DNA of 64,000 nt from Variovorax sp. Root473 (GTDB lineage Bacteria > Pseudomonadota > Gammaproteobacteria > Burkholderiales > Burkholderiaceae_C): assembly GCF_001426505.1 (NCBI RefSeq), contig NZ_LMEV01000017.1:1829093-1893092 (forward strand), read 5' to 3'. The notes under the pieces are model-generated. The model saw only the letters and a list, made by a program, of their open reading frames with translations, did not search any database and had not been told where the DNA came from. A program made the position numbers and the translations under genes. Positions 1 to 9,729 of this stretch are shown in pieces. The stretch's first letter is position 1, and each line of letters starts with the position of its first letter.

Positions 1-1
1 C

Positions 2-775
2 GGGTTTGCACTGGTCGGCCTGGCCATCGTGTTCGCGGCCCTCGCCCTCGTGGCGCGCCCCGACCTGCGCAAAACCGGCGAGGAACAACTGATGGGCTGG
101 CTGGAGTCGCGCAAGCCCGCGCCCGAAGCCACCGACCTGGAGCCAACCGCCATCGAGCGGACCACGGCCGCGAGCCCCAACGAACTGCCCAAGCAGCAGG
201 CGGCGGTGGCCTACTGGCTCAGCAAGAAGTACCGCGTCGCGGCCGAGCCGCTGAGCGTGCTGGTCTCGGAGGCCTACCAGATCGGCAAGCGCACCAAGCT
301 CGACCCGACGCTGATCCTGGCCATCATGGCCATCGAGTCCAGCTTCAACCCGTTCGCGCAGAGCCACGTCGGCGCGCAGGGCCTGATGCAGGTCATGACC
401 CGCGTGCACGGCGACAAGTACGAGAGCGCGGGCGGCACGCTCACCGCCTTCGACCCCGTGACCAACATGCGCGTCGGCGTGAAGGTGCTGCAGGAATGCA
501 TCGCCCGCGCCGGCTCGCTCGAAGGCGGCCTGCGCTACTACGTGGGCGCCGCCAACCTCGACGACGACGGCGGCTATGCCGCCAAGGTGCTGGCCGAGCA
601 CGAGCGCCTGCGCCAGGTCGCCGCCGGCCGTGCGCCGTCGACGATGGTCGTACCGCCGCCGACCACGGCGCGCGCACAGCCGATTCCGGTCGTGGCACCA
701 GCCAAGCCTGCAGGCGAAGAGCCCGCCACCGGCAGCGAGCCGGCCAAGGTCGCGCTGCTCTCCGCGGTTTCCTGA
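2..775 (+). CDS. Lytic transglycosylase, SLT domain (5' end outside window)
   Basis: The reading frame is open from base 2, so the true start lies to the left; a GTG at 29 is only an internal codon. The first visible residues are a hydrophobic stretch that reads as the end of a signal anchor. The middle carries a soluble-lytic-transglycosylase (SLT) domain: the catalytic glutamate sits in AIESSFNPFAQS, followed by the GAQGLMQVM substrate-groove motif. This family cleaves peptidoglycan glycan strands in the periplasm. The C-terminal ~60 residues are rich in Pro and Ala and look unstructured. It stands upstream of glyA in the same direction, separated by a hairpin and a riboswitch, so it is probably a separate transcription unit. 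Confidence 0.85.
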   Translation, partial: GFALVGLAIVFAALALVARPDLRKTGEEQLMGWLESRKPAPEATDLEPTAIERTTAASPNELPKQQAAVAYWLSKKYRVAAEPLSVLVSEAYQIGKRTKLDPTLILAIMAIESSFNPFAQSHVGAQGLMQVMTRVHGDKYESAGGTLTAFDPVTNMRVGVKVLQECIARAGSLEGGLRYYVGAANLDDDGGYAAKVLAEHERLRQVAAGRAPSTMVVPPPTTARAQPIPVVAPAKPAGEEPATGSEPAKVALLSAVS

Positions 776-791
776 GGCCTTGCCGGGTATA

Positions 792-815
792 CAGGCCCGG
801 ATGCGTCCGGGCCTG
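792..815 (+). terminator. GC-rich hairpin after the transglycosylase gene
   Basis: A perfect 9-bp stem (CAGGCCCGG / CCGGGCCTG) with a 6-base loop lies 17 bases after the stop codon. There is no T-run, so it may be a weak or Rho-assisted terminator. A TACACT hexamer at 819-824 immediately after it is a plausible -10 element for the glyA leader. Confidence 0.4.
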
Positions 816-829
816 CGCTACACTCGGCC

Positions 830-967
830 TGTACGCGACTGGCGATAGGCGCAGCACCCTGAAAAAGGTGCCACGCGCTGACGTGGAATACCACTGGGAA
901 GCGTGCCGCCTGGCCACAACAGGCGTTCAGCCGTTCGCCTGGGCAGCCCTTGTTTGGTTGAACAAGG
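830..967 (+). promoter_or_regulatory. ZTP/ZMP riboswitch (pfl motif) in the glyA leader
   Basis: The leader contains the signature blocks of the pfl RNA in the right order: CGCGACTGGCG (834-844), a variable hairpin closed by GCACC/GGTGC (852-869), the GTGGAATACCAC stem followed by TGGGAAGCG and TGCCGCC (about 883-910), and the terminal GCCGTTCGCCTGGGCA block (930-945). Just after it is a perfect 7-bp hairpin, CCTTGTT (948-954) with AACAAGG (961-967), which is the likely expression platform before the AAAGGA ribosome site of glyA. Pfl RNAs bind the purine intermediate ZMP/ZTP, which accumulates when 10-formyl-THF is scarce, and commonly control glyA. Which hairpin state is ON is not clear from the sequence. 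Confidence 0.88.
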
Positions 968-989
968 ACCTCGTCTTCAAAGGACTGCC

Positions 990-2234
<1,245 letters not shown>

Positions 2235-2267
2235 ATTCGTAAATAGAAGAAGAGAAGCACTGGCCGC

Positions 2268-2711
2268 ATGAAATGCCCTTTTTGCGGTCATCTCGAAACG
2301 CAGGTCGTCGAGACCCGCGTTTCGGAAGACGCCGACTTCGTTCGCAGGCGCCGCCAGTGCAGCGCCTGCGACAAGCGCTTCACCACGTATGAGCGCCCGG
2401 ACGTCAATTTTCCCGTCGTGGTCAAGAAGGATGGCAGCCGCGCCGACTTCGACTCGACCAAGGTGCGCGCCTCGATGATGCTGGCGCTGCGCAAGCGCCC
2501 CGTGAGCATCGAGCAGATCGACAACGCCCTGCTGCGCATCGAACAGAAGCTCTTGGCCAGCGGCCTGCGCGAAATCGATTCGACGAAGGTCGGCGAACTC
2601 GTGATGCGCGAACTCAAGAAACTCGACAAGGTCGCCTACGTGCGCTTTGCCTCGGTGTACCGCAGCTTCGAGGACGTGGACGAGTTCCGGCAGCTGCTGC
2701 GCGACATCTGA
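2268..2711 (+). CDS. nrdR: Transcriptional repressor NrdR
   Basis: A 147-residue repressor of ribonucleotide reductase genes. The N-terminal zinc ribbon has C3, C6, C31 and C34. It is followed by the RRRRQC basic segment and an ATP-cone domain (about residues 45-135) that senses ATP/dATP. Length and order of domains are normal. The stop codon shares one base with the ribD start, indicating translational coupling with the riboflavin genes. Confidence 0.97.
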   Translation: MKCPFCGHLETQVVETRVSEDADFVRRRRQCSACDKRFTTYERPDVNFPVVVKKDGSRADFDSTKVRASMMLALRKRPVSIEQIDNALLRIEQKLLASGLREIDSTKVGELVMRELKKLDKVAYVRFASVYRSFEDVDEFRQLLRDI

Positions 2712-3841
2712 TGCCTTCTCCCGAACACGACGCGCCGCACATCGCGACCGCCTTGCGCCTGGCCGCATCGGCGATCCGCCTGACCGACCCGAATCCGCGC
2801 GTCGGCTGCGTGCTGTGCGACGCCGACGGCCGCGTGATCGGCCAGGGCCACACGCAACAAGCCGGCGGCCCACATGCCGAAGTGATGGCGCTGCGCGACG
2901 CGCAGGCCCAGGGCCATTCGACCGCGGGCGCCACCGCCTACGTCACGCTCGAACCCTGCTCGCACCACGGCCGCACCGGCCCCTGCTGCGACGCGCTCAT
3001 CGCCGCCGGCGTGCGCCGGGTGGTGGCCTCGCTCGCCGACCCGAACCCGCTCGTGGCGGGACAAGGCTTCGAGCGCCTGCGCGCGGCGGGCGCCGAGGTC
3101 GAGGTCGGACCGGGCGCCGACGAATCCCGCGAGCTCAACATCGGCTTCTTCAGCCGCATGGTCCGCCAGCAGCCCTGGGTTCGGATGAAGATTGCCGCCT
3201 CGCTCGACGGCCGCACCGGCCTGCACAACGGCGTGAGCCAGTGGATCACCGGCGAGGTCGCGCGCACCGACGGCCATGCCTGGCGGGCCCGCACCGGCGC
3301 GGTGCTGACCGGGGTCGGCACGCTGCTCGAAGACAACCCGCGCCTGGACGTGCGGCTGGTCGACACGCCGCGCCAGCCCCACCTCGTGGTGGTCGACAGT
3401 CACCTCCAGACCTCGCCCGACGCTCACATTTTCATAGCTGGCCGCGCCGTCTGGATCTACGCAGCCAGCCGGCACAACGAAGAAAAGGCGGCCGCGCTCG
3501 AAGCCCGCGGCGCCACCATCACCTGCCTGCCCAACCTGCACGGCAAGGTCGACCTGCCCGCGATGCTCAAAGACCTCGCGGCACGCGGCGTCAACGAGCT
3601 GCACGTCGAATCGGGCCACAAGCTCAACGGCTCGCTGCTGCGCGAAGGCTGCGTGGACGAGCTGCTGGTGTACCTGGCGCCCAAGCTGATCGGCAGCGGG
3701 CTCGACATTGCCAGCCACCTGCATGCCGACGGCCCGCTCACGTCGCTGACGGGTGCGTTGCCGCTCGAATTCAAGTCGGTGGACATGCTCGGGCCCGACC
3801 TGCGCATCGTCGCGCGCGTCGCCGGCCGCGACCGCTTCTGA
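2711..3841 (+). CDS. ribD: Bifunctional riboflavin deaminase/reductase RibD
   Basis: A 376-residue bifunctional enzyme. The N-terminal deaminase domain (about 1-145) has the zinc ligands H55 (in HAE), C83 (in EPCSHHG) and C92, and deaminates the pyrimidine released by GTP cyclohydrolase II. The C-terminal reductase domain (about 150-376, beginning near MKIAASLDGRTGL) reduces the ribosyl side chain with NADPH. Together they perform the second and third steps of riboflavin synthesis. The start overlaps the nrdR stop by one base. Confidence 0.97.
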   Translation: MPSPEHDAPHIATALRLAASAIRLTDPNPRVGCVLCDADGRVIGQGHTQQAGGPHAEVMALRDAQAQGHSTAGATAYVTLEPCSHHGRTGPCCDALIAAGVRRVVASLADPNPLVAGQGFERLRAAGAEVEVGPGADESRELNIGFFSRMVRQQPWVRMKIAASLDGRTGLHNGVSQWITGEVARTDGHAWRARTGAVLTGVGTLLEDNPRLDVRLVDTPRQPHLVVVDSHLQTSPDAHIFIAGRAVWIYAASRHNEEKAAALEARGATITCLPNLHGKVDLPAMLKDLAARGVNELHVESGHKLNGSLLREGCVDELLVYLAPKLIGSGLDIASHLHADGPLTSLTGALPLEFKSVDMLGPDLRIVARVAGRDRF

Positions 3842-3927
3842 GCCGCAGCCACCGCGGCGCGGCACATTCGCAGTCGCAAACCGGCCCTTCGGGCAAAAGC
3901 CCCCTCGATGTCTGCGAAAATGTGCGA

Positions 3928-4593
3928 ATGTTCACCGGAATCATCACCGGCGTGGGGCGCATCGCCGCCATCCACGACCTCGGCACCTCCTCCTCCTTCG
4001 GCAAGCGACTCAGCATCGAGGTGCCCGACGGCTACCTCGACGACGTCGGGCTCGGCGACAGCATCGCGCTCAACGGCGCCTGCATGACGGTCACCACGCT
4101 CGCTCCCGAGCGCCGGCAATTCACCATCGACATTTCCGCGGAGTCCCTCGACAAGACGGCGGGCCTGACCGACGAAGGCAGCCGCATCAACCTCGAAAAG
4201 GCCCTGCGCGCGAGCGATCGCCTCGGCGGGCACATCGTCTCGGGCCACGTGGACGGCATCGGCACCATCAGCTTCTTCGCGCCGGTCGGCGAAAGCTGGG
4301 AGCTGCGCGTGGTCGCACCGCCCGCGCTGGCGCGCTTCCTCGCCTACAAGGGCTCGATCACCATCAACGGCGTGAGCCTCACGGTCAACAGCGTGAGCGA
4401 CATCGCCGAGGGCGCCGAGGTCAGCATCAACCTGATCCCGCACACCGTGGACAACACCTCCCTCGGCGGCCTGAAAGCCGGCTCGAAGGTCAACCTCGAA
4501 ATCGACACCGTGGCGCGGTACGTGGAGCGCATGCTCCAGGCCGGCGTCCTGGTTCCCCAGACTTCCACGTATTCCAAGGACACCGCCGAATGA
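3928..4593 (+). CDS. ribE: Riboflavin synthase, alpha subunit
   Basis: A 221-residue protein starting with the canonical MFTGIITGVG. It has two lumazine-binding barrels: the first spans about 1-97, and the second starts at HIVSGHVDG near residue 100. It converts two 6,7-dimethyl-8-ribityllumazine molecules into riboflavin. No Shine-Dalgarno sequence precedes the ATG; instead a TGCGAAAAT extended -10-like element (hexamer 3916-3921) ends 6 bases before it, so an internal promoter giving a leaderless transcript is possible. The 86-base gap after ribD holds no recognisable FMN riboswitch. The stop overlaps the next gene in ATGA. Confidence 0.96.
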   Translation: MFTGIITGVGRIAAIHDLGTSSSFGKRLSIEVPDGYLDDVGLGDSIALNGACMTVTTLAPERRQFTIDISAESLDKTAGLTDEGSRINLEKALRASDRLGGHIVSGHVDGIGTISFFAPVGESWELRVVAPPALARFLAYKGSITINGVSLTVNSVSDIAEGAEVSINLIPHTVDNTSLGGLKAGSKVNLEIDTVARYVERMLQAGVLVPQTSTYSKDTAE

Positions 4594-5744
4594 ACGCCTC
4601 CGTCACGCCGATCGGCGCCTCCCGCGCCGACCGTGCGCCCGCCCCGATCTCCCCGGTCGAGGACATCGTGGCCGAGCTGGCCGCCGGCCGCATGGTCATC
4701 CTCGTGGACGAGGAAGACCGCGAGAACGAAGGCGACATCGTCATCGCCGCCGACCACATCACCGCCGAATCCATCAACTTCATGGCCCGCCACGCGCGCG
4801 GCCTGATCTGCCTGACGCTCTCGCGCGAGATGTGCGAGCGGCTGCAACTGCCCCCGATGGTCCAGCGCAACGGCGCCAAGCATTCGACCGCCTTCACCGT
4901 CTCCATCGAGGCCGCCGAAGGCGTGACCACCGGCATCTCGGCCGCCGACCGCGCGCGCACGGTGCAGGCCGCCGTGGCGCGCAACGCCGTGGCCGCCGAC
5001 CTGGTGCAGCCCGGCCACATCTTCCCGCTGCAGGCGGTGGACGGCGGCGTGCTCATGCGCGCCGGCCACACCGAAGCCGGCTGCGACCTGGCCGCCATGG
5101 CCGGCTGCTCGCCCGCCTCGGTGATCTGCGAAGTGATGAACGAAGACGGCACGATGGCGCGCCTGCCCGACCTGCAGATCTTCGCGGCCGAACACGGCAT
5201 CAAGATCGGCACCATCGCCGCGCTCATCGAGCACCGCAGCCGCGTCGAATCGCTGGTTGAAAAAGTCGGCTGCCGCGAGATCCAGACCAACTGGGGCACA
5301 TTCACGGCCCACGCCTTCGTCGACAAGCCCAGCCGCGGCGTGCACCTGGCGCTGGTGCGCGGCCAGTGGGCGCCTGAAGACACCGTCTCGGTGCGCGTGC
5401 ACGAGCCGCTGTCGGTGCTCGACGCGCTCGAAGTCAACCGCCCGATGCACTCCTGGAGCCTGGACGCCAGCCTCTCGCACATCGCGAACGAAGGCAAGGG
5501 CGTGGCCGTGCTGCTGAACTGCGGCGAAACCGCGGGCGAGCTGCTCGCGCAGTTCGACGGTACCGCGCGCCCCGCGCAAGCGCCCGAGCGCGGCCGCATG
5601 GACCTGCGCAACTACGGCATCGGCGCGCAGATCCTGCGCGAATGCGGTGTGCACAAGATGAACCTGCTCGGCGCGCCGCGTCGCATGCCGAGCATGGCCG
5701 CCGGCTTCAGCCTCGAAATCGCCGGTTACCTCACGAAAGACTGA
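4590..5744 (+). CDS. ribB: DHBP synthase with degenerate GTP cyclohydrolase II domain (RibBX type)
   Basis: A 384-residue protein laid out like RibBA. The N-terminal half has the 3,4-dihydroxy-2-butanone-4-phosphate synthase motifs: the acidic loop DEEDRENEGD, HSTAFTVSIEA, and AGHTEAGCDL. The C-terminal half (about 215-384) aligns by fold with RibA but lacks its zinc-binding cysteines: where RibA has the ECLTGD...RCDCG region, this protein reads RVHEPLSVLDALEVNRPMHS. It should therefore make DHBP from ribulose 5-phosphate but not hydrolyse GTP; a separate ribA is expected elsewhere in the genome. It overlaps ribE by ATGA and lies 6 bases before ribH. Confidence 0.93.
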   Translation: MNASVTPIGASRADRAPAPISPVEDIVAELAAGRMVILVDEEDRENEGDIVIAADHITAESINFMARHARGLICLTLSREMCERLQLPPMVQRNGAKHSTAFTVSIEAAEGVTTGISAADRARTVQAAVARNAVAADLVQPGHIFPLQAVDGGVLMRAGHTEAGCDLAAMAGCSPASVICEVMNEDGTMARLPDLQIFAAEHGIKIGTIAALIEHRSRVESLVEKVGCREIQTNWGTFTAHAFVDKPSRGVHLALVRGQWAPEDTVSVRVHEPLSVLDALEVNRPMHSWSLDASLSHIANEGKGVAVLLNCGETAGELLAQFDGTARPAQAPERGRMDLRNYGIGAQILRECGVHKMNLLGAPRRMPSMAAGFSLEIAGYLTKD

Positions 5745-5750
5745 ACGACC

Positions 5751-6212
5751 ATGCAAGGTTCCAACAAGGGCGAGATCACGCTCAACGGCAAAGGCCTGCG
5801 CATCGGCATCGTGCAGGCACGCTTCAACGCCGACATCACCGACGCACTGGCCGCCGCCTGCCTGTCGGAGCTGGAAGCGCTCGGCGTGGCCGCTTCCGAC
5901 ATCCATCATGTGCAGGTGCCCGGCGCGCTCGAAGTGCCCGTGGCGCTGCAGGCGCTCGCCGAGCGCGGCGGCTACCACGCGCTCGTGGCGCTGGGCTGCA
6001 TCATCCGCGGCGAGACCTACCACTTCGAACTGGTGGCCAACGAATCGGGCGCGAGCGTGAGCCGTGTCGCGCTCGACTACCGCCTGCCCATCGCCAACGC
6101 GATCCTCACGACCGAAAACCTCGAACAGGCCGTCGCCCGCCAGACTGACAAGGGCCGCGACGCAGCCCAGGTGGCGGTCGAGATGGCACAACTGCTGGCC
6201 ACCCTTTCATGA
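5751..6212 (+). CDS. ribH: 6,7-dimethyl-8-ribityllumazine synthase
   Basis: A 153-residue lumazine synthase, normal length. The substrate loop ARFNADIT, VPGALEVP and the GCIIRGETYHFE catalytic stretch (with the conserved histidine) are present. It condenses DHBP (from the upstream RibB) with the pyrimidine made by RibD, feeding riboflavin synthase. The start is ATG at 5751. Its stop overlaps the nusB start in ATGA, typical of this order in many Proteobacteria. Confidence 0.97.
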   Translation: MQGSNKGEITLNGKGLRIGIVQARFNADITDALAAACLSELEALGVAASDIHHVQVPGALEVPVALQALAERGGYHALVALGCIIRGETYHFELVANESGASVSRVALDYRLPIANAILTTENLEQAVARQTDKGRDAAQVAVEMAQLLATLS

Positions 6213-6739
6213 CCGAAGACACCTCCAAGTCCGCCAAGCCCCGCCAGTCGCGCACCGGCCTCACCAGCACGGGCGCACGCAAGGCCGCGGCCAAGTCGAA
6301 CCGCAGCCGCGCACGCGAGTTCGCGCTGCAGGCGCTCTACCAGCACCTGGTGGGCCGTAACGACCCGACCGACATCGACCACTTCACGCGCGACCTCGCG
6401 GGCTTCCACAAGGCCGACGCGGCGCACTACGACGCGCTGCTGCACGGCTCGATCAACGGCGCCGAACAGCTCGACGCGCTGATCCTGCCGCTGCTGGACC
6501 GCAAGTTCGCGGAGATCTCGCCGATCGAGCACGCCGTGATGTGGATCGGCGTGTACGAGTTCCAGAACTGCCCCGACGTGCCCTGGCGCGTGGTGCTCAA
6601 CGAGTGCATCGAACTCGCCAAGGAATTCGGCGGCACCGACGGCCACAAGTACGTGAACGCCGTGCTCAACGGCCTGGCGCCGCAGCTGCGTCCGCTCGAA
6701 GTGGAAGCCGACCGGGCCAGCGGCAAGGCGCGCCCATGA
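6209..6739 (+). CDS. nusB: Transcription antitermination factor NusB
   Basis: A 176-residue NusB with a basic, probably disordered N-terminal tail of about 35 residues before the all-helical domain (begins near RAREFALQALYQ). Conserved features are the VPWRVVLNECIELAKEFGG segment and the terminal FVNAVLNG-like motif (here YVNAVLNGLAP). With NusE it binds boxA RNA and supports rRNA antitermination. It is translationally coupled to ribH by a 4-base overlap. Confidence 0.96.
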   Translation: MTEDTSKSAKPRQSRTGLTSTGARKAAAKSNRSRAREFALQALYQHLVGRNDPTDIDHFTRDLAGFHKADAAHYDALLHGSINGAEQLDALILPLLDRKFAEISPIEHAVMWIGVYEFQNCPDVPWRVVLNECIELAKEFGGTDGHKYVNAVLNGLAPQLRPLEVEADRASGKARP

Positions 6740-6770
6740 GGGGCGCCGCCCGGCCGCCCGAAGGCGCCCG

Positions 6771-6790
6771 CCCCCTCGCTTGCGAGGGGG
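6771..6790. repeat. Short perfect hairpin within a GC-rich intergenic element
   Basis: CCCCCTCGC, a TT loop and GCGAGGGGG form a 9-bp hairpin in the 88-base gap between nusB and the aminotransferase gene. The surrounding sequence (6740-6815) is rich in GCGCC/GGCGC blocks and resembles the dispersed intergenic repeats of Comamonadaceae. It could also act as the nusB terminator, though no T-run follows. Confidence 0.45.
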
Positions 6791-6827
6791 TTGGCGAAGG
6801 CGCGCAGCGCCGGAGCCTGGGGGAGTC

Positions 6828-8015
6828 ATGAGAATTTCCACGCGCGCGCAGCGCATCGAACCGTTTTACGTGATGGAGGTCGCCAAGGCGGCTGGTGTGC
6901 TCGCCCGCGAAGTGGCCCACACCGACCGTCCGATGATCTTCCTGAACATCGGCGAGCCCGACTTCACCGCCCCGCCCCTGGTGCAGGAAGCGGCCGCCCG
7001 CGCCGTGCGCGCCGGCGCCACGCAGTACACGCAGGCCACCGGCCTCGATCACCTGCGCGAGCGCATCAGCGGCTGGTACAAGCAGCGCTTCAACGTCGAC
7101 GTGCCGGCGCGCCGCATCGTCGTCACGGCCGGTGCCTCGGCCGCGCTGCAGCTGGCCTGCCTCGCGCTCATCGAATCGGGCGACGAGATCCTGATGCCCG
7201 ACCCGAGCTACCCCTGCAACCGCCACTTCGTGAGCGCAGCAGACGGCAAGGCCGTGCTGGTGCCGACCACGGCCGAGGAGCGCTTCCAGCTCACCGCCGC
7301 CAAGGTCGAGGCCGCCTGGACCGACAAGACGCGCGGCGTGCTGCTGGCCTCGCCCTCGAACCCGACCGGCACCTCGATCGCGCCCGACGAGCTGCGCCGC
7401 ATCCACGAGGTGGTGTCGCAGCGCGGTGGCATCACGCTGATCGACGAGATCTACCTCGGTCTGTCTTACGACGACGCCTTCGGGCAGACGGCACTGGCCA
7501 TCGATGACAACGTCATCAGCATCAACAGCTTCAGCAAGTACTTCAACATGACCGGCTGGCGTCTGGGCTGGCTGGTGGTGCCCGAAGTGCTGGTGCCGGT
7601 GGTCGAGCGCCTGGCGCAGAACCTCTTCATCTGCGCGAGCACGGTGTCGCAGTACGCCGCGTTGGCCTGCTTCGAGGCCGAGAGCATCGCCGAGTACGAA
7701 CGCCGCCGCGCCGAGTTCAAGGCGCGCCGCGACTGGTTCATTCCGCAGCTCAATGCGCTCGGACTGAACGTGCCCGTGGTGCCCGACGGCGCGTTCTACG
7801 CCTGGGCCGACTGCACCAGCGTGGCCGACAAGCTCGGCATCTCGGGCAGCTGGGACTTCGCCTTCGAAACCATGAAGCGCGCCCACCTCGCCGTGACGCC
7901 GGGCCGCGATTTCGGCACCGCCGAGACCGCGAAGTTCGTGCGTTTTTCCACCGCCAGCTCGATGGCGCGCCTGCAGGAAGCGGTCGAGCGTCTGCGGGTC
8001 ATGATCGCGCAATGA
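6828..8015 (+). CDS. PLP-dependent class I/II aminotransferase
   Basis: A 395-residue fold-type I aminotransferase. The start at 6828 is chosen because GGGGGAG lies 4 bases upstream. Visible motifs are GEPDFTAPP near the N-terminus, SNPTG (about 177-181) and the PLP lysine K237 in SFSKYFNMTGWRLGW; the C-terminal arginine that binds the substrate carboxylate is likely in KFVRFSTA. The family includes aspartate, alanine and aromatic aminotransferases, and the substrate cannot be told from sequence alone. It stands alone between nusB and the ybgC-tol group. Confidence 0.9.
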   Translation: MRISTRAQRIEPFYVMEVAKAAGVLAREVAHTDRPMIFLNIGEPDFTAPPLVQEAAARAVRAGATQYTQATGLDHLRERISGWYKQRFNVDVPARRIVVTAGASAALQLACLALIESGDEILMPDPSYPCNRHFVSAADGKAVLVPTTAEERFQLTAAKVEAAWTDKTRGVLLASPSNPTGTSIAPDELRRIHEVVSQRGGITLIDEIYLGLSYDDAFGQTALAIDDNVISINSFSKYFNMTGWRLGWLVVPEVLVPVVERLAQNLFICASTVSQYAALACFEAESIAEYERRRAEFKARRDWFIPQLNALGLNVPVVPDGAFYAWADCTSVADKLGISGSWDFAFETMKRAHLAVTPGRDFGTAETAKFVRFSTASSMARLQEAVERLRVMIAQ

Positions 8016-8070
8016 GCGTAGCGCCGGGCCGCCCCAAGCAAGCTCGCGCCGCAGTGCGAAGCACGGAGGC

Positions 8071-8535
8071 ATGCAAGTGACTTTCGAGTTTCCCATTCGC
8101 GTCTACTGGGAAGACACCGATGCGGGCGGCATCGTGTTCTACGCCAACTACCTGAAGTTCATGGAGCGCGGTCGCACCGAGTGGCTGCGCTCCCTGGGCG
8201 TCGAGCAGCGCAAGCTCAAGGAAGCCACCGGCGGCCAGTTCGTGGTGAGCGAAACGCAGCTCAAATACCATCGGCCCTCGCGGCTGGACGACGAACTGCT
8301 GGTTACAGCCGAGCTGCGGCAACTGGGCACGGCGTCGTTGATAATCGGTCAGCGCGTGCTATCAAAAACAGAGCAAGAACGCACCGGGGCCGCGGCACCG
8401 GTCTTGCTGTGCGAAGGCACGATCCGCATCGGCTGGGTGGACGCCGCCACCTTGCGCCCTGCGCGCATTCCGGCCCAAGTTTCGGGAACCCTCGAGCACT
8501 CCAGCGGCTCCATGATTCAACCTTTCAAGCCATGA
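8071..8535 (+). CDS. ybgC: YbgC-type acyl-CoA thioesterase
   Basis: A 154-residue hot-dog-fold thioesterase. The catalytic region YWEDTDAGGIVFYANYLKF holds the family aspartate (D17). YbgC hydrolyses short acyl-CoA or acyl-ACP thioesters at the inner membrane and is classically the first gene of the tol-pal cluster, as here. A GGAGG lies directly before the ATG with unusually short spacing. The stop codon overlaps the tolQ start in ATGA. The C-terminal ~20 residues after the fold are low in complexity. Confidence 0.94.
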   Translation: MQVTFEFPIRVYWEDTDAGGIVFYANYLKFMERGRTEWLRSLGVEQRKLKEATGGQFVVSETQLKYHRPSRLDDELLVTAELRQLGTASLIIGQRVLSKTEQERTGAAAPVLLCEGTIRIGWVDAATLRPARIPAQVSGTLEHSSGSMIQPFKP

Positions 8536-9254
8536 ACCAAGATCTCTCCATCATCAATCTCCTGCTCCACGCCAGCTTCGTGGTGCAACTGGTCGTGCTG
8601 CTGCTGGTGATCGTGTCGGTCGCCAGCTGGGCCGCCATCATCCGCAAGTACTTTGCCCTCAAGCGCATCCGTGCGCTCAACGACGACTTCGAGCGCGAGT
8701 TCTGGTCGGGCACCAGCCTGAACGAGCTGTTCGCCTCGGCCGCGCAGAATGCCAAGTTCGCCGGCCCCATGGAACGCATCTTTGCTTCCGGCATGCGCGA
8801 GTACCAGAAGCTGCGCGAGCGCCACGTGACCGACGCGGCCACGTTGCTCGACGGTGCCCGCCGCGCGATGCGCGCGAGCTTCCAGCGCGAACTGGATGCC
8901 GCCGAGCAGAACCTGTCGTTCCTGGCCACCGTCGGCTCGGTGTCGCCGTACGTGGGCCTGTTCGGCACGGTCTGGGGGATCATGCATGCCTTCACCGGCC
9001 TGGCCGCCCTCACGCAGGTGACGCTGGCCACCGTGGCGCCCGGCATTGCCGAAGCACTCGTGGCCACGGCCATCGGCCTGTTCGCCGCCATTCCCGCCGT
9101 GGTCGGCTACAACCGCTTCGCGCGCGAGATCGACAAGATCGCCATCGCCCTGGAGACCTACATCGAAGAGTTCTCCAACATCCTGCAGCGCAACCTCTCG
9201 GCCAACCCCGGCGCCGTGACGCCTGCCGCCTCGGTCACCGCCGCGAACCGCTGA
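8532..9254 (+). CDS. tolQ: Tol-Pal system proton channel subunit TolQ
   Basis: A 240-residue inner-membrane protein of the TolQ/ExbB/MotA family. There is an N-terminal membrane helix (about 12-38), a long cytoplasmic domain, and two further helices (about 135-160 and 170-195) that contain VGLFGTVWGIMHAF and the VAPGIAEALVATAIGL pore segment. With TolR it converts proton motive force into motion of TolA for outer-membrane constriction at division. It overlaps ybgC by 4 bases. Confidence 0.97.
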   Translation: MNQDLSIINLLLHASFVVQLVVLLLVIVSVASWAAIIRKYFALKRIRALNDDFEREFWSGTSLNELFASAAQNAKFAGPMERIFASGMREYQKLRERHVTDAATLLDGARRAMRASFQRELDAAEQNLSFLATVGSVSPYVGLFGTVWGIMHAFTGLAALTQVTLATVAPGIAEALVATAIGLFAAIPAVVGYNRFAREIDKIAIALETYIEEFSNILQRNLSANPGAVTPAASVTAANR

Positions 9255-9288
9255 AGAGCGGCGCGCACAAGACAAAGGACGCGACGAC

Positions 9289-9726
<438 letters not shown>

Positions 9727-9729
9727 GGC

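Noticed and set aside
3842..3927. Possible FMN riboswitch in front of ribE
   Set aside because: The gap is only 86 bases and lacks the conserved RFN blocks; a promoter-like element is a better reading.
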